Below, one piece after another: positions 48,321 to 60,072 of a stretch of DNA of 64,000 nucleotides. How positions within the stretch are numbered: position 1 is the first letter of the stretch; every line of letters begins with the position of its first letter. The notes under the pieces are model-generated. The model worked only from the letters and a program-made list of their open reading frames with translations. It made no database searches and was not told where the DNA came from. Made by a program: the position numbers and the translations under genes. Source of the DNA: Xestospongia bergquistia (taxonomy: Eukaryota; Porifera; Demospongiae; Haplosclerida; Petrosiidae); the NCBI GenBank assembly GCA_963965975.1, contig OZ014422.1:2999155-3063154 (forward strand). Reading direction: 5' to 3'.

Positions 48321-50866
48321 TCATTTCTTATTGTAACTTTTTCTGTAATTTGTACATACAAGAGTTAGTAGTCTGTTTTTGGGAAGAGGAGATATAATAG
48401 AAAACAGGTCATCTACAAAATTAGAGCAGAAAAAATAAAGGACAATGTCTAAGAATAAGTACATATTTTTATACAAAACAAATGACTTCAAATTCTTCAG
48501 TAAAAAGTAGAAAGTATAAAAAATACCTGGTTTCAATGTGACAGCATTAATGTGTAAACAAATTTGTAATACTTGAGCCAATCGATCCAGTGATATCTCT
48601 AGCTTAGCAACTCTTTCATCTTTTCCTAACCCATGTTGTAAATCTAGTATAGTAGTTACCATTATTGCAAGATCATTTGCAGTAAGATTCATTCTAATGG
48701 ATGGTTCAGTAAGAGAAATAACAGCTGCAAGAAGATTAGCATGAAATCTTGATACTTCAGTACGATACTGAGCGACCCCATCTACAGTATTAACTGTTGA
48801 TTGGATTAGATTAGAATCTGGAATTAAAGGTTCTAAGACACTCCATTGAGTCAGTCCAGTTAAAGGAACATTGCTATAATTACGATTAGGTTGAGAGCGC
48901 AGAAGTATAATGTTATCTCTAGTATCTGCTGACAATGGCAATGAGGTCAGGTAGTTTGGGTTATTGGCCAGCCAATGTGAAACCAATTGAATAAGTTTTA
49001 TTGGTGGACAGTCTTTGTAAGTAATTTTATCCTTCACTGCAAAAAAAGAATATAGACTTAGTTATATAAAGTAATCATTACTTGAATTGTATAGTTTCAT
49101 GATTATTTAACTCGTGACATTTGAAACAATTATACAGTCTTTTTGTTTGTGTAAACATGTCAGAAATTAGTTGAATGTCTATTAATTATATTGCAAATAA
49201 AACGAAATGCACTAAAGTGCAGAGCCCTCACCACAGTAGTAGTACAGTAATAGTAACATTATAGTTCATTAACATGGGCATGACTTTACAAATACTCGAA
49301 TTAACTGAAAAATTACAATAACATTTATTATCCTCTACTGCCACTGAGAATTTGCTCAAAAATTATAACAAAATAAGCTACAAACATTGTTTCAGTCAAA
49401 ACTCAAGATATGATCAGAAATCATTTTCAATGGCAAAAATAGCTCACAAGTCACACAGCTAGGACAGACAAATCTCTAAGATGAACACGTGCAACCAGAC
49501 GATCACATGATCTACATCATTGTCAAATAGATATAGATGCAAAGTGTCAGATGAGTAGCAATAAATCTAAAATATCCATAACTTCAGAACAAAAACATTT
49601 TTGACAAAAATTCTCATGATGAATTTTTAGATAATTGGATGTTGTATACACAGTGATTTTAGGAAGCAATAAACTTTACCATATTGCTGGTGCTATTTTT
49701 ACAGACACACACACACACAAAGCAAGTACTGTAGTGCGCAGTGAATGTTAAATATGCACCGTCTAGAAATGAATAAAGATATCCAATCTATAGTTCAGTA
49801 TTAATTTCCTACTGAAGTGTGACATTTGTACTTATTATGAGACTATTTAGGAAAATAAGTGGCAGCACATTCAACAATAATGATAGTCTGTATAACAATG
49901 TGTTAAAATACATTTATTCCACAAACCTAAATACATTGGATAGCATGAAGTGAGAAGATGCATTACCAATTTTGCAAGTGAAGGATAACTAGTTCCTAGT
50001 TGTAACAGAGGGTCCATGGCATTTGGTAAAAACTCACAAAATTCAAAATAAATAGTTTGAGCTAAATCTGTGGCTTGAGAAGGATATAACTATACAAGAC
50101 ATTATTAATTGATACAGCAATACACATACCTCCATCCAATATGCCGTACAGTGTAATATAGTGCCATTACCTAGACCTGATATGGCTAGTGAAACTAATT
50201 TTTTTAAAATAGTCAACCTATGTTCTGATGTAACCTTCAAAAAGACATATTAATGAATGAAAACAAGAATATAACAATAACTACCTTGTCATCTTTAGCT
50301 ATACCAAATATGGCATCAAATAATGCCATTTGGATATCTCTGGTCTGTCTCTCTTCAACTTGTATTCTCAACGATTCCAATAGCTCTAATTCTTCAAATA
50401 CACTAAAAGGCCAGACATTTTCTGTTTTTGTTTGATATGAAGGTGGAATGTTTAGTATATAGGTATCAATTAGTGACATCAGTGCTTCTTTACTGGGTAA
50501 AGATGAAGTTAATAGGTCACGTGATGTCAAGGAACGAATGTATCTATAAAATGGTAATCAATTATGACAATAGCACTTACTAGTTAGTCTGGTGTTACAA
50601 CTCTTCATATGAAGAACTAGAACATCAGACTGGGTACTTACCGTTCTACCATACTAAGGACAAAGCTACAAGCAGCAGGACGTTGAAGTGATTTCAGTCT
50701 TTGTTCAATTTCGGGGTCACAAGCATCATCATCAGTTCTCATCTGAACAACTAAGCAAATAATAAATTATTATAATTATCATGTAACAAAAATTATGTCG
50801 TTTATTTGACTTGTAATGCAATTTACCTCGTGTTTTTTGCCTCTTTGTAGAACCTCTAGTAGCCAT
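48321..50866 (-). CDS. INTS15: Integrator complex subunit 15 (C7orf26 homologue)
   Basis: Helical-repeat subunit of the nuclear Integrator complex, which cleaves nascent RNA at snRNA and paused protein-coding genes. Seven exons (50827-50866, 50642-50750, 50285-50543, 50130-50234, 49927-50089, 48527-49036, 48321-48412) sum to 425 codons; human C7orf26 has 449. Diagnostic matches: FEELELLESLRIQVEERQT, LTILKKLVSLAISGLGNGT with CTAYWME, and near the end LEISLDRLAQVLQI, then DDLFSIISPLPKNRLLTLV, which parallels the human C-terminal core. The long human proline-rich tail is absent. The intron 49037-49926 is unusually long and filled with repeats. Shares an 86-bp promoter with GGA. Confidence 0.88.
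49037..49926. other. Repeat-filled INTS15 intron
   Basis: 890 bp in a gene whose other introns are 40-115 bp. It contains the inverted partner of the 45501-45586 repeat (49246-49322) and a short CA tract at about 49705-49719. No coding sequence was recognised. Probably one or two inserted non-autonomous elements. Confidence 0.55.
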
Positions 50867-50873
50867 TACAAAA

Positions 50874-50937
50874 ATTACACGTGTAATGGGCGTACACAAG
50901 CGAACTCGAGTCATGAATCTACTTCCTGTCACGTGAT
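50874..50937. promoter_or_regulatory. INTS15/GGA bidirectional promoter with two E-boxes
   Basis: Between start codons 86 bp apart: a perfect 14-bp palindrome attacacgtgtaat (50874-50887), an ETS-like acttcctg (50921-50928) and gtcacgtgat (50928-50937). The last resembles a CLEAR/TFEB-MITF site. Confidence 0.5.
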
Positions 50938-50952
50938 AGAGACAACTTCAAG

Positions 50953-53900
50953 ATGGATGACTCGTTAGAGGCATTGTTGGGTAAGTTGTTTATCGATTTA
51001 ATGAAGTACGTGCCTTATATATTCATCAATACTTTAAAAGATAAGTTTTGAAATGCAGTAAAGATCATTACAAAGCTATATTTTTATAATGTTTTATTGA
51101 GACTTCCTAATATCATAGAATATTCATATTATTGTACTCATTATAGAGAAAGCTACTAACCCAAAAAATCGCTATGAAGATTGGGAATTCATTATGGCAT
51201 TCTGTGATAAAGTCAATGCAGAAGTAGAAGGGTAAAGACATGATATGAAGTGTAACAGTTACACCCTCAGCCCCACCCTCTTTTTAGACCTCAGGTAGCT
51301 TTACGTATCATTGTACCAAAGATTCAAAATGAAAATGAGAAAGTGGCATTATTAGCACTTGCTGTAAGTTACTAGAGATAAAGGATGTGTATTCTGTCAG
51401 AAAGTGGTCAGTATATACTTAGATAGTAGAGTAGTCTATTATCTATGGTATATATAGTAACATATAGTGGAGGTGGTTGAAAGGATATTGACTAAGGTAC
51501 AAATATAGTATGATGAATATTCAGTACCTCAGTAGATATTTGTAAGGATGTGGCTTTTTTGATTTGATGGTGAGTTTGGTAACAAAAACACCTCTTTAAC
51601 TTCTTTTTGAGTTTCATAATGCTTAAGGAGAGGATAATAATGTATTAACATTGCTATATCTCTTTGTGAGCATTGTTACTAACTTACTAGTTTAGTTGGA
51701 CTATTGTCCCTGTGTTCATGTTGTCTGTTATAAGGTTAACATTCCTCTACTTGAAAATTTGAACAATTTACAGTATGTGTTCAACTTCTAACTTTGGTTA
51801 GAAAAAATTATAATGAGTTCCATTATTTTTATTTAATGAAACTAGCACAAGTCTTCATTAGCTGTAGCAAAAATGTTTAGAAACAATAGATAATATGTTT
51901 TATAGCAAAAGTAAGAAAGACTAACAAGAAAACAACATAAAATAATGAAATTTTTCAATGAGACTAAAGACTACAATGTCACACCCAACATTTGAGGATG
52001 ACATTTTTCATTATCAAAATCTAATTCATTGTCAAACTGAAAGTGGTCTAAATTTAAGCCATATTATTTTCTTGAATATAATTTAAAACAAAGTTTAGTA
52101 AAAATTGGTTAGATGCCACAAAGTAAGTGGCATAGCCTTAACCATGTGTTGTAAATCGAAAGTCCTAAGACTTTTCTCGTCCTTATCGAGGGAGATGCTA
52201 ACCTTCTCTCGGCTCATACAACACAGTAAGAGATTACATAGAAGCTCTTTTATATTTTCTTCATATTTTGAATCAATACTCTTGTGGGTTGATCTATGAA
52301 TCTAATTATACACCCACGTATTTCCTGTGATATGCATTGTATTGTTTTAGCTTCTTGAAGCTTGTGTAAAGAACTGTGGTCGTAAATTTCATCAAGAGTT
52401 GGGCAAATTTCGTTTTCTCAATGAACTAATACGTATGATTTCACCCAAGGTATAATTATAACAATATTCATCTGATTACTGTGTTGTCATAGTATTTAGG
52501 TGATACTATTTCAGAACAAGTTCAAACAAAGATCAAACAGTTATTGTATAGCTGGAAAGTAGGCCTACCAAATGAGCCTAAGATAGCAGAAGCCTATGAG
52601 ATGCTCAAGAAACAAGGTAGACTATTGTGGTTTGCACACTTGGTTATTAAATATGTAGGTCTAATATTTGATGAGTCAGCTCCTCGTGATCCAACTCTTG
52701 AAGTCACACCTCCTAAAGCTAAAGTGTCATTAAAAGAAGATCCAAGACAGTCTGAAGTAATAAACTAATAACATTTTTAAATTATAGGATATTCTCTAAG
52801 ATGTTAGGAAAATTAATTAAGAGCAAAAATCCTGAAGATTTGAGAGCAGCAAATAGACTTATCCGAGAAATGGTTCGTAGGGTATGTTACAAATATTTTT
52901 TGGTGTAATTTGTAAATGTTGATAGGATGAGAAGAGAATGGAGAAATTAAAGAAACGTTTGGATGACTTAGAATTAATTAATAACAATGTAAAACTTCTT
53001 AATGAAATGTTGTCCCATTACAAGCCAGATGCTGCTGAACATGAAAAACAAATCATAGAGGTTAGTTGTCCTCTAAATTCAATTTTCTATTAGTCAACCT
53101 CCTTCCCCCCCCCCCTCTCTCTCTCTCTCTCGCACACAGGAGTTGCATTCTTCTGTAGAAAAGATGCGTCCTCAACTCTTTAGGATGGCTAGTGAACTTC
53201 AACAAAATGAAGAGGGAATGACTGAAATCTTACAAGCCAATGACGCTTTAATAAGGGTCTTAGACTTATATAAGAGAACTGTTGGGACCACATCTTCACC
53301 TAAACCATCACAGGATGAAGAAAAATCATCTACACAGCCCAACAATGAGCCTGTTAATGACACCTCAACTCAATCTGGGACAAATGACTTCCTCTTAGAT
53401 TTGGCAGATTTGAATTTTGGCAACCCTCCTACACCTCCCACTTCTCTTCAAAATACTGTTAATAGTGGAAGTGGTATAAACTTACTAGATGATCTAGGTC
53501 TTGGATTACCAGGTTAGTTTGAAATACCAACATCTGCCTCTCACATATTATCAAAATATTACCTTTTGTTGTCAGATTCACTCATTTTATATCTTTATAA
53601 AAGTACTGTAATATTGTAGACTTTAATGTATAGTTCAAAATTTGAGACTATAACTATAAATTTTGAATTCCCAAACTTTTCATCGACAAAATCATGTACA
53701 CAATAATAAAGCTACAGTTTTTGTATTTGTTATTGAATAAAATTTTTCAGTATATCAAAATAATAATTATGTTATTCATACTCTTTTGTAGTACTTCCTG
53801 CTATGAATACATCGTCAATGAACAATACATCATTTTCTGCAATATTGCCAACACTGGTAAGTAATGAATTACTGTATTGTAATTGTTATGTAATCTTCAT

Positions 53901-54792
53901 ATAAGCCACCTATGGATATTACTTCTGTTACGTTGACAACAACTCCAACATCATCTGGTTTGTTTGAAACAAGTCAAACTGAATCTACTGGTTTTGATTT
54001 ATTGGGAGACCTAAATTTATTAAGTCTAAGTCCAACTCCAACTTTGAATATGCCTGGTCCTGGTCCTACTCCTACTTCTCTCCCTGTCCTGGATCCTGTC
54101 CCACCCTCTATGCAACCAAAAAAAGATCCTCTAGATGTGTTGGACACTTTAAATATTCCAATAGAATCAATAAAACCAGGTATTTGAATACCTAATACAT
54201 TATATATACCAACATATCATGATAACTCCATAAATAATCAGAAGTTTGTTTGCTGAAAGTCACTCTCTTTTTTTGTTCAGGCAATAATGCTTCAATACAA
54301 GTTCTCAATAAAGGTGGTATTACTGTATCACTTTATTTTACTCAGGTTAGAGAGAGTGCTTTATACCTTATCATCAATTACTTGCTCTATTCACTTAGAA
54401 CAACCCTGCACCTGATGTTGTTGTCATGGTAATATCTTCCATTAATATGAACCCATTTCCTATTACAAACTTCCTTATCCAAGCAGCAGCCCCAAAAGTA
54501 GAAAGGACTAGTTGTAGATATCATTATATCTATTATTGTTAGGTCATGAGGGTTAAATTACAGCCACCAACTAACACAGAATTATTAGCTTTTAATCCAT
54601 TGACTCCACCTGCTAGTGTCTCTCAGATCATCTTGCTAGCTAATCCATCAAAGGTAAGTAATTATTAAGTAACCGTCTTTATTATTTTATACATAGGCAC
54701 CTATTCGATTGAAGTTTCGTATCAGTTACATACCTCAAGGAGGAACTGAAGTGGTAGAATTAGCTGAAGCATCTGATTTCCCTTCATTTTAG
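50953..54792 (+). CDS. GGA: GGA: Golgi-localised, gamma-ear, ARF-binding clathrin adaptor
   Basis: Monomeric adaptor sorting cargo from the trans-Golgi to endosomes. Fifteen exons sum to 602 codons (human GGA1 639). The VHS domain (residues about 1-145) starts MDDSLEALLEKATNPKN and includes AYEMLKKQG. The GAT domain (about 165-330) starts MLGKLIKSKNPEDLRAANRL and includes NNNVKLLNEML. The hinge carries repeated acidic/leucine clathrin-box-like motifs (FLLDLADL, INLLDDLGL, FDLLGDLNLL). The gamma-adaptin ear at the C-terminus has VVVMVISSINMNPFPI and VMRVKLQPPTNTELLAFNP. One exon (53140) is preceded by an extreme C/CT tract. A single GGA, as in most invertebrates, is likely. Divergent from INTS15 and convergent with LAMTOR2. 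Confidence 0.95.
53103..53139 (+). repeat. Poly-C/(CT)n tract forming a 3' splice site
   Basis: About 13 C, then about eight CT units, then cgcacacag before the GGA exon at 53140. A length-variable pyrimidine tract at a constitutive acceptor. Confidence 0.85.
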
Positions 54793-55020
54793 TTCACATT
54801 GTTTGTTATATTGTGTTGCTAGTGTAATGCTGATTTTGTACAATAATTTTTACTTGACAGCCTGCTGTAAAAATAATATTTAATATTAGACTTTAATTTG
54901 CAATTTGCAATATTACACCACATCAATCAGCTTTATGACATAAATGTAACATAATTATAGATAATGTTAATAAGAAAAATGCACAATTATAAACTGTAAT
55001 AACTATGATCTAGTTGTATC

Positions 55021-56229
55021 TTATGACGGTGATGCTATCTGTAGTAGTGGTCCCTCTAAGTAGCCTGCTAAAGTTTCTGCCTGTAATGGAACCCATGAAA
55101 TCTGTAATCTCACATTATATCTCTTACTTTGGCTTTTAACATTCCTAATCCAACACCTTTTTGAGCATAAATACAAAGGAGAAGATTTGCAACTTTTCTA
55201 ATAACTACACAACCATCCTATATAAAAAATAATCACAGTAAATCAGTGTTTAACATATATTGATTAATGATGATAATGATGAAGCTCTTTCATTACAATG
55301 TCACCTAAAAAGGTATGGAACAAGAAGGTTTCATTGTTGTGCTATAATAAGAGATAGTTGGTATTAATTTCATTATCACGCACTACGTTTTGCATTGGAA
55401 ATATGGTCACTTTTGCCCAGCATGTAAAGTGTACGGGACTATGTGGTAGGTATATATATATATATATATAAACAGGTGTGTTTATTTCTATGTTATTATT
55501 GTACTGTTTTGTGCAACTATTAATTACAAAATTAGTCCTCACACATTGACCACCACTACATGTAGGCAAACATGATTAGTTTATCATGAGCACCGATGTT
55601 GGGCATGACTGTTCAAAGAATTCTCTAACTTAAGACAACACTTCTTAGCAACATTACAGCCTCTATAAACTCCTTAGTCTTTTAACTTACACCATCAAAA
55701 AGAATATTAGGAAATTACAACAACTATGATCTTGTTTACTATTATTTTGACCTCTTTAAAGATAACACAGAACATTGGAGCCTTCAAAAGCAAAACAATG
55801 TATTAATGTGTGGTAATAACAATGACATAATCTGATTCTAGATTACGGGGTAAACTTTGACTACACACAGCAAAAACATTCTGTATATTTTAGGGCCAAA
55901 ATAATTAACACTTTCACTTCATCTTTTAATAGTTTTATGCACTGACCTCACAATGGAGTACTATCAGTTGTAATGGCTTATCTTCCATTGCAGTACGTGC
56001 ATTTTTATCATAGGACATCCATATGTTTGCAGCAATAGCAGCAGTTACATGTTCCTTCTTTTCACTTTTGCCAGCATATGCCATTAAAGAACCTTCTAGG
56101 TTTAGTAATCTATAAAGGCACACCCATATCACACAACCACTTATTCATAGACAACTCACAATGTACAGTTTATCCCTCCAGTATTAGCCTGTTCTAATAC
56201 ACGAGTTAATGCTTTAGGTTTTAACATTT
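55021..56229 (-). CDS. LAMTOR2: Ragulator subunit LAMTOR2 (p14/ROBLD3), apparent frame break near start
   Basis: Roadblock-fold subunit of the lysosomal Ragulator that anchors Rag GTPases and mTORC1. Four exons: 56160-56229, 55947-56109, 55128-55217, 55021-55080. The translation matches the human protein end to end (PKALTRVLEQANTGGINCTL, NLEGSLMAYAGKSEKKEHV, TAAIAANIWMSYDKNA, VIRKVANLLLCIYAQKGVGL, GYLEGPLLQIASPS) and would be about 127 residues (human 125). However, the only ATG in a suitable place (56227-56229) is out of frame with PKALT across a six-T run at 56219-56224, and the exons sum to 383 nt. One more base there would restore MLKKPKALT. A sequence error is most likely. The last intron is only 47 bp. 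Confidence 0.9.
55218..55946. other. Long LAMTOR2 intron
   Basis: 729 bp, much longer than its neighbours, with a (TA)n tract near 55451-55470. No coding sequence or element ends recognised. Confidence 0.5.
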
Positions 56230-56280
56230 TCAGCAGGAACTAGCTCCAGCTTTCTTTATCTATTTTGATCTCCCAACTGA

Positions 56281-56315
56281 TTCACGTGACAAAAAACTCC
56301 GCCTACAACCACGTG
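56281..56315. promoter_or_regulatory. LAMTOR2/RRS1 bidirectional promoter with two CACGTG boxes
   Basis: Start codons are 90 bp apart. ttcacgtgac at 56281-56290 is one base from the CLEAR consensus GTCACGTGAC bound by TFEB/MITF factors. ccacgtgg at 56309-56316 is a second, MYC/USF-type E-box five bases before the RRS1 ATG. Confidence 0.55.
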
Positions 56316-56319
56316 GAAG

Positions 56320-57969
56320 ATGGACGTAGATGCTATTTTATCTGCTCATCAAAGCAAATACAAACCCACAGATGTGTCTAAAGAAATAGAACTACAATTT
56401 GACCTAGGTAATCTTCTAGTGACAGATCTCAATAACATTGACACGGAGTCTTTGAGGTAGACTTACATAAAAATATATTAATAAGTATTATATTATTTGA
56501 ATATAGAAAAAATAAAAATGAGTATCTTCATCAAATCATGCGGGATAATACTCAGTTATTGATCAATGAAATATGGAAGGTATTAGATAATGAGTTTCAT
56601 CAATATTGTTATTGTGATATAGCTACCCATTGAGAGAGAGAATGATGCTATTGTAGCCCAGGTATTTAGTATTCTACTTTATTTATAAACATTACTGACC
56701 ATTGTTATATTATAGCTACCTCTACCCAAAACCATATTACCTCGAGAAAAACCAGTAAGATGTTTTATTTTCAAAAATCATTTAATATTTCTTTCAAGAT
56801 TCCTAAAGCCAAACCTCCTACTAAGTGGGAACAGTTTGCTAAAGTTAAAGTATGCTTTCTGTTATCATGTGATAGTCACATGATTAAATACATTTTTGTA
56901 GGGTATCAACAAGAAAAGAAGATCAAGGATGGTGTTTGATGAAAAAGCACAGGTATTGATAACTGTTGCTAGTAGTTGTGTGATATACTATAGGAGTGGA
57001 AACCACGATGGGGTTATAAGAGAATTAATGACCCAAAAGAAGAATGGCTAATAGAAGTTCCAAAAAATTCAAGTTTGTTGGTTACCTAGGTAACAGGTAG
57101 ACATTATTCTCACCAGATCCTTATGAAGATCCTTTTGAGAAAAAATCAGAAGCTAGAAAAGAAAGGATAGCAAAAAATGAGTATCAAAGATTATGTAATA
57201 TTGCTAGATCTGAAAAGAGTGGAAAAGTCAAAGGTATGACAGACACTATTACTTGTAATAGTTTTATATTGTATAATATAGTTCCTTTACCTCCTGCTGG
57301 TACAAAGAACTTAAACAAACATCAAGTAACAGATAAATATTACAGTCTATGAAATCTATTATTGTTTAGATGGTACAAGCAATGACTATGGCTAGAAAGT
57401 CAACTGCATCTATTGGAAAATTCACTCCACAACTAGTTAGTTTTGCCTAAAATACTCATTGTTTTATTGTTGTTTGTAGTCCTCTGAACCTACTGCTAAA
57501 CATAGTGGCAAGAAAAACAAGGTTGATTACATTGTATATACAGTGATCAAAATATGTTTTCTGTAGTTCCAGCCACTTGTCAGTAAACCAGGAGAAGAGA
57601 AAGAACTTGGTTTAAGTGTTTTGAAAAAGATATCCAAGAAAACAGAGATTTTAGATACCACTAAAGCTGCTAATAAATTAATGGCTGCAGAACAACAAAG
57701 GTAAAAGGAAGAGGTAACAGTAGTTGTGTATACTGGTACAGTTGCTATGATTAAAGCATTAACAATGACATCTATAAGGTGTACAACAGTGGATGACACA
57801 AAGACTGTATTATATATATGTACTATTTTTTAGAACACATAAACGTAAGCTAGCTGAGAATGAGGAAGGCATAAAGAGAAAGAAATCAAAGAAAGGTGTC
57901 AGTCGTAAAGCTGCTCCCAAACCAACAAAATTAATGAAACAAAGAGTAAAGAAAAGAAAGAGAAGATGA
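56320..57969 (+). CDS. RRS1: Ribosome biogenesis regulatory protein RRS1
   Basis: Nucleolar factor that, with RPF2 and the 5S RNP, is needed for 60S subunit assembly. Thirteen small exons sum to 335 codons (human 365). Conserved block: KEIELQFDLGNLLVTD, RDNTQLLINEIWKLPIE, LPREKPIPKAKPPTKWEQFA, WKPRWGYKRINDPKEEWLIE, then VPKNSNPYEDPFEKKS, where a short intron (57073-57116) restores the frame. FQPLVSKPGEEKELGL and a lysine/arginine-rich tail (MKQRVKKRKRR) end the protein, typical of nucleolar targeting. Shares its promoter with LAMTOR2. Its stop is 21 bp from the POLG2 stop on the other strand. Confidence 0.95.
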
Positions 57970-57990
57970 CTTTAGTATTATTGAATGTCT

Positions 57991-60059
57991 TTATGATATC
58001 TCTGATACATCCTTAGAACAGTATGTAATAGTGATTCACATTCCATTGGTTCCTACAATGTACTCCAAATAAACAACAACACAATTTAAACATACTGATA
58101 ATCCTGAGTCTCTGTCCTGTAGATAAATAATGCCAGTTGCTAGTGTGTCATCATCTAGTAGTACACGAGATGGAGTACCTATGATATCTTGACTATACAT
58201 ATATTACAAGGAGAGTACTGCTATATTAAATATTACTGTGCTAGTCTTCTCTCTAAAGAGCCTTCTTTTGGACAATGAGCTATAATTCCAACATAATTTA
58301 ACTCCTCAGCAATCTTGTCACAGAACTGAGACAACTATAATGTTGGGGTGAATATCTACTTACTAATTGTTGATCTGATGATGTTTCTTGTGACAATAGA
58401 GCTACTTTGACTGGAGACAATCTCCTGTGTAGCTTTAAAAGAGCCTACATGCACTAAATTAAGAATAAGCCAGTTAACATTTCTCTTACATTAGGTGGTT
58501 GTTCTCCCCACTGTCTGTAGTCACCAAGGAAAGCATCCACTAAAATACTCCATAAACCTATTATTATTAACTTATAATAATATTGAATACAATATATTTT
58601 ACACACTGTTATTTAGTCTGGTAGAGACGGTGATTACAGACATGGTTTGGTCTATACCTAATGACTGGAGTATGTCGACATTAATATCTTCTACAATCAT
58701 TTCTTCTTTGATAGTTGGCAATACATACTATATATCAAAGATAGAAATATTAATTGAAGCATTTATATTACCTTGATTGTGAGAAGTGACTGATTCTCTT
58801 CAATGACAAAATTTTCAGGGCATCTAGCAAACTAAAATTGTCATATTAACATTTAAAGTAGACTTGTTGTGTCTGACTTGTTTCCACCATTTTAATCGTC
58901 TTCGTTGCCAGTAAACCATCCATTGTTGGTGTAATGAATGATGGCAAAAGAAAGACAAAGTCATTTTTTCTGAACAAGGATTCTGAGTTGTACTTTGTTG
59001 CAATGTAGAACTATCTAAATGAAGGTATAATCCATAATTTTAATACACAGCTATATAAATATATATACCTTATAGTATACCAAGTCTAATTATGTTCATA
59101 AGGTCACACTAATTCATGTGTTAACAGTTATTACTAATATGACACAGTCACTCCTTTTACAACAAGAGGTGGAGCATGGTGACATACATATACCAAACTT
59201 ATTTTCTGCTTGAGTGTAACAATTAACCTGTCATATTATGTGGGGTTGGCCTTATAAATGAACTTTATTTATATCACTCATTTTGATAAGTAATGTAAGT
59301 ATTCACTTTTAGTCTGAACATCACTGAGCTAATTTGCTAGGCATATTTGTCAATGATATATTCATGACAAAAGAATACAGTTATATATGCCACAGAATGA
59401 GTTTGATATACAAATGTTGTAAGACCATTGTAAAAGGAAGCTACACAAGATTAAGTTTATTGAAACAGAATGATGTAATCAAAGTTATAACAAATTAATG
59501 TTTCTTTAAATGCATTTTGATTAATGTTAATGCTTTTTTATTTATTTACCAATAGTGGAGTATGTTAGACCAAATGGTAATGTAATCTCCATCTGGATAG
59601 CATAGTCTACTATCCATTGTATAGTATTATCTAGTAATATAACATTAATGGATATGTCATTTAAACTATCTCACTTACTGTGTTTTGTATTATTGGAATC
59701 AACATAACAGATATCCTACAAAAAAGTGCATTTTCATTACAGGATGGTATCTTACCGGATAATGGATGGATTGAACATTAGCATGACAAGTTGTTACAAT
59801 AGAATATTGCCTAATAAAAGGTATGTCATTACATTGGTGAAACTTGAATTGTTCACCACTCTTCAAGTAGATTTCTTCTTAATGCAGTACCTAATGGACC
59901 ATAACCAATAATTCCATTTAATATGCCAGGAATTTTATCTATAGGTGACGTTGATTTTGTTATAAAGAAACCATTCCTACAACAGAGTGAAAAAATCTTT
60001 GACAGTACGTGTATCTCCTTCACCACGCCCATGATTTTTTTAACCCTTAAGCTCTGCAT
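57991..60059 (-). CDS. POLG2: DNA polymerase gamma accessory subunit
   Basis: Processivity subunit of the mitochondrial DNA polymerase, derived from a class II aminoacyl-tRNA synthetase fold. Twelve exons sum to 346 codons. Matches to human POLG2: YGPLGTALRRNLLEEWQ, LPFGLTYSTI, QQWMVYWQRRRLKWWKQFA (human NQWLDFWLRHRLQWWRKFA), RLSPVKVALL (human CLAPIKVALD), then LERRLAHQDIIGTP and LATGIIYLQDRDSGLS. Shorter than human (485): the internal region is compact, and the C-terminus stops at SEIS, about a dozen residues before the human end. The first Met used (60057-60059) leaves only 13 bp to the GID4 start. An internal Met (MGVVKEIH) is an alternative. No catalytic tRNA-synthetase motifs are expected or seen. 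Confidence 0.88.
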
Positions 60060-60072
60060 ACAATCGATTAAT
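60060..60072. promoter_or_regulatory. 13-bp spacer between POLG2 and GID4 start codons
   Basis: The two start codons point away from each other with 13 bp between, so each promoter must lie inside the other gene's 5' region or the 5' UTRs overlap. ccacgccc at 60022-60029 is the only GC-box-like word nearby. Confidence 0.5.

Noticed and set aside
48413-48526. Continuation of the INTS15 frame through this stretch
   Set aside because: It reads as low-complexity hydrophobic sequence. Splicing it out (donor at 48526, acceptor at 48413) restores the family's C-terminal motif DDLFSIISPLPKNRLL.
58013-58095. Reading the end of POLG2 through to overlap the RRS1 coding exon
   Set aside because: The frame that keeps the family alignment (RDSGLS then DVSEIS) ends at 57991. 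The overlapping alternative needs a different phase.
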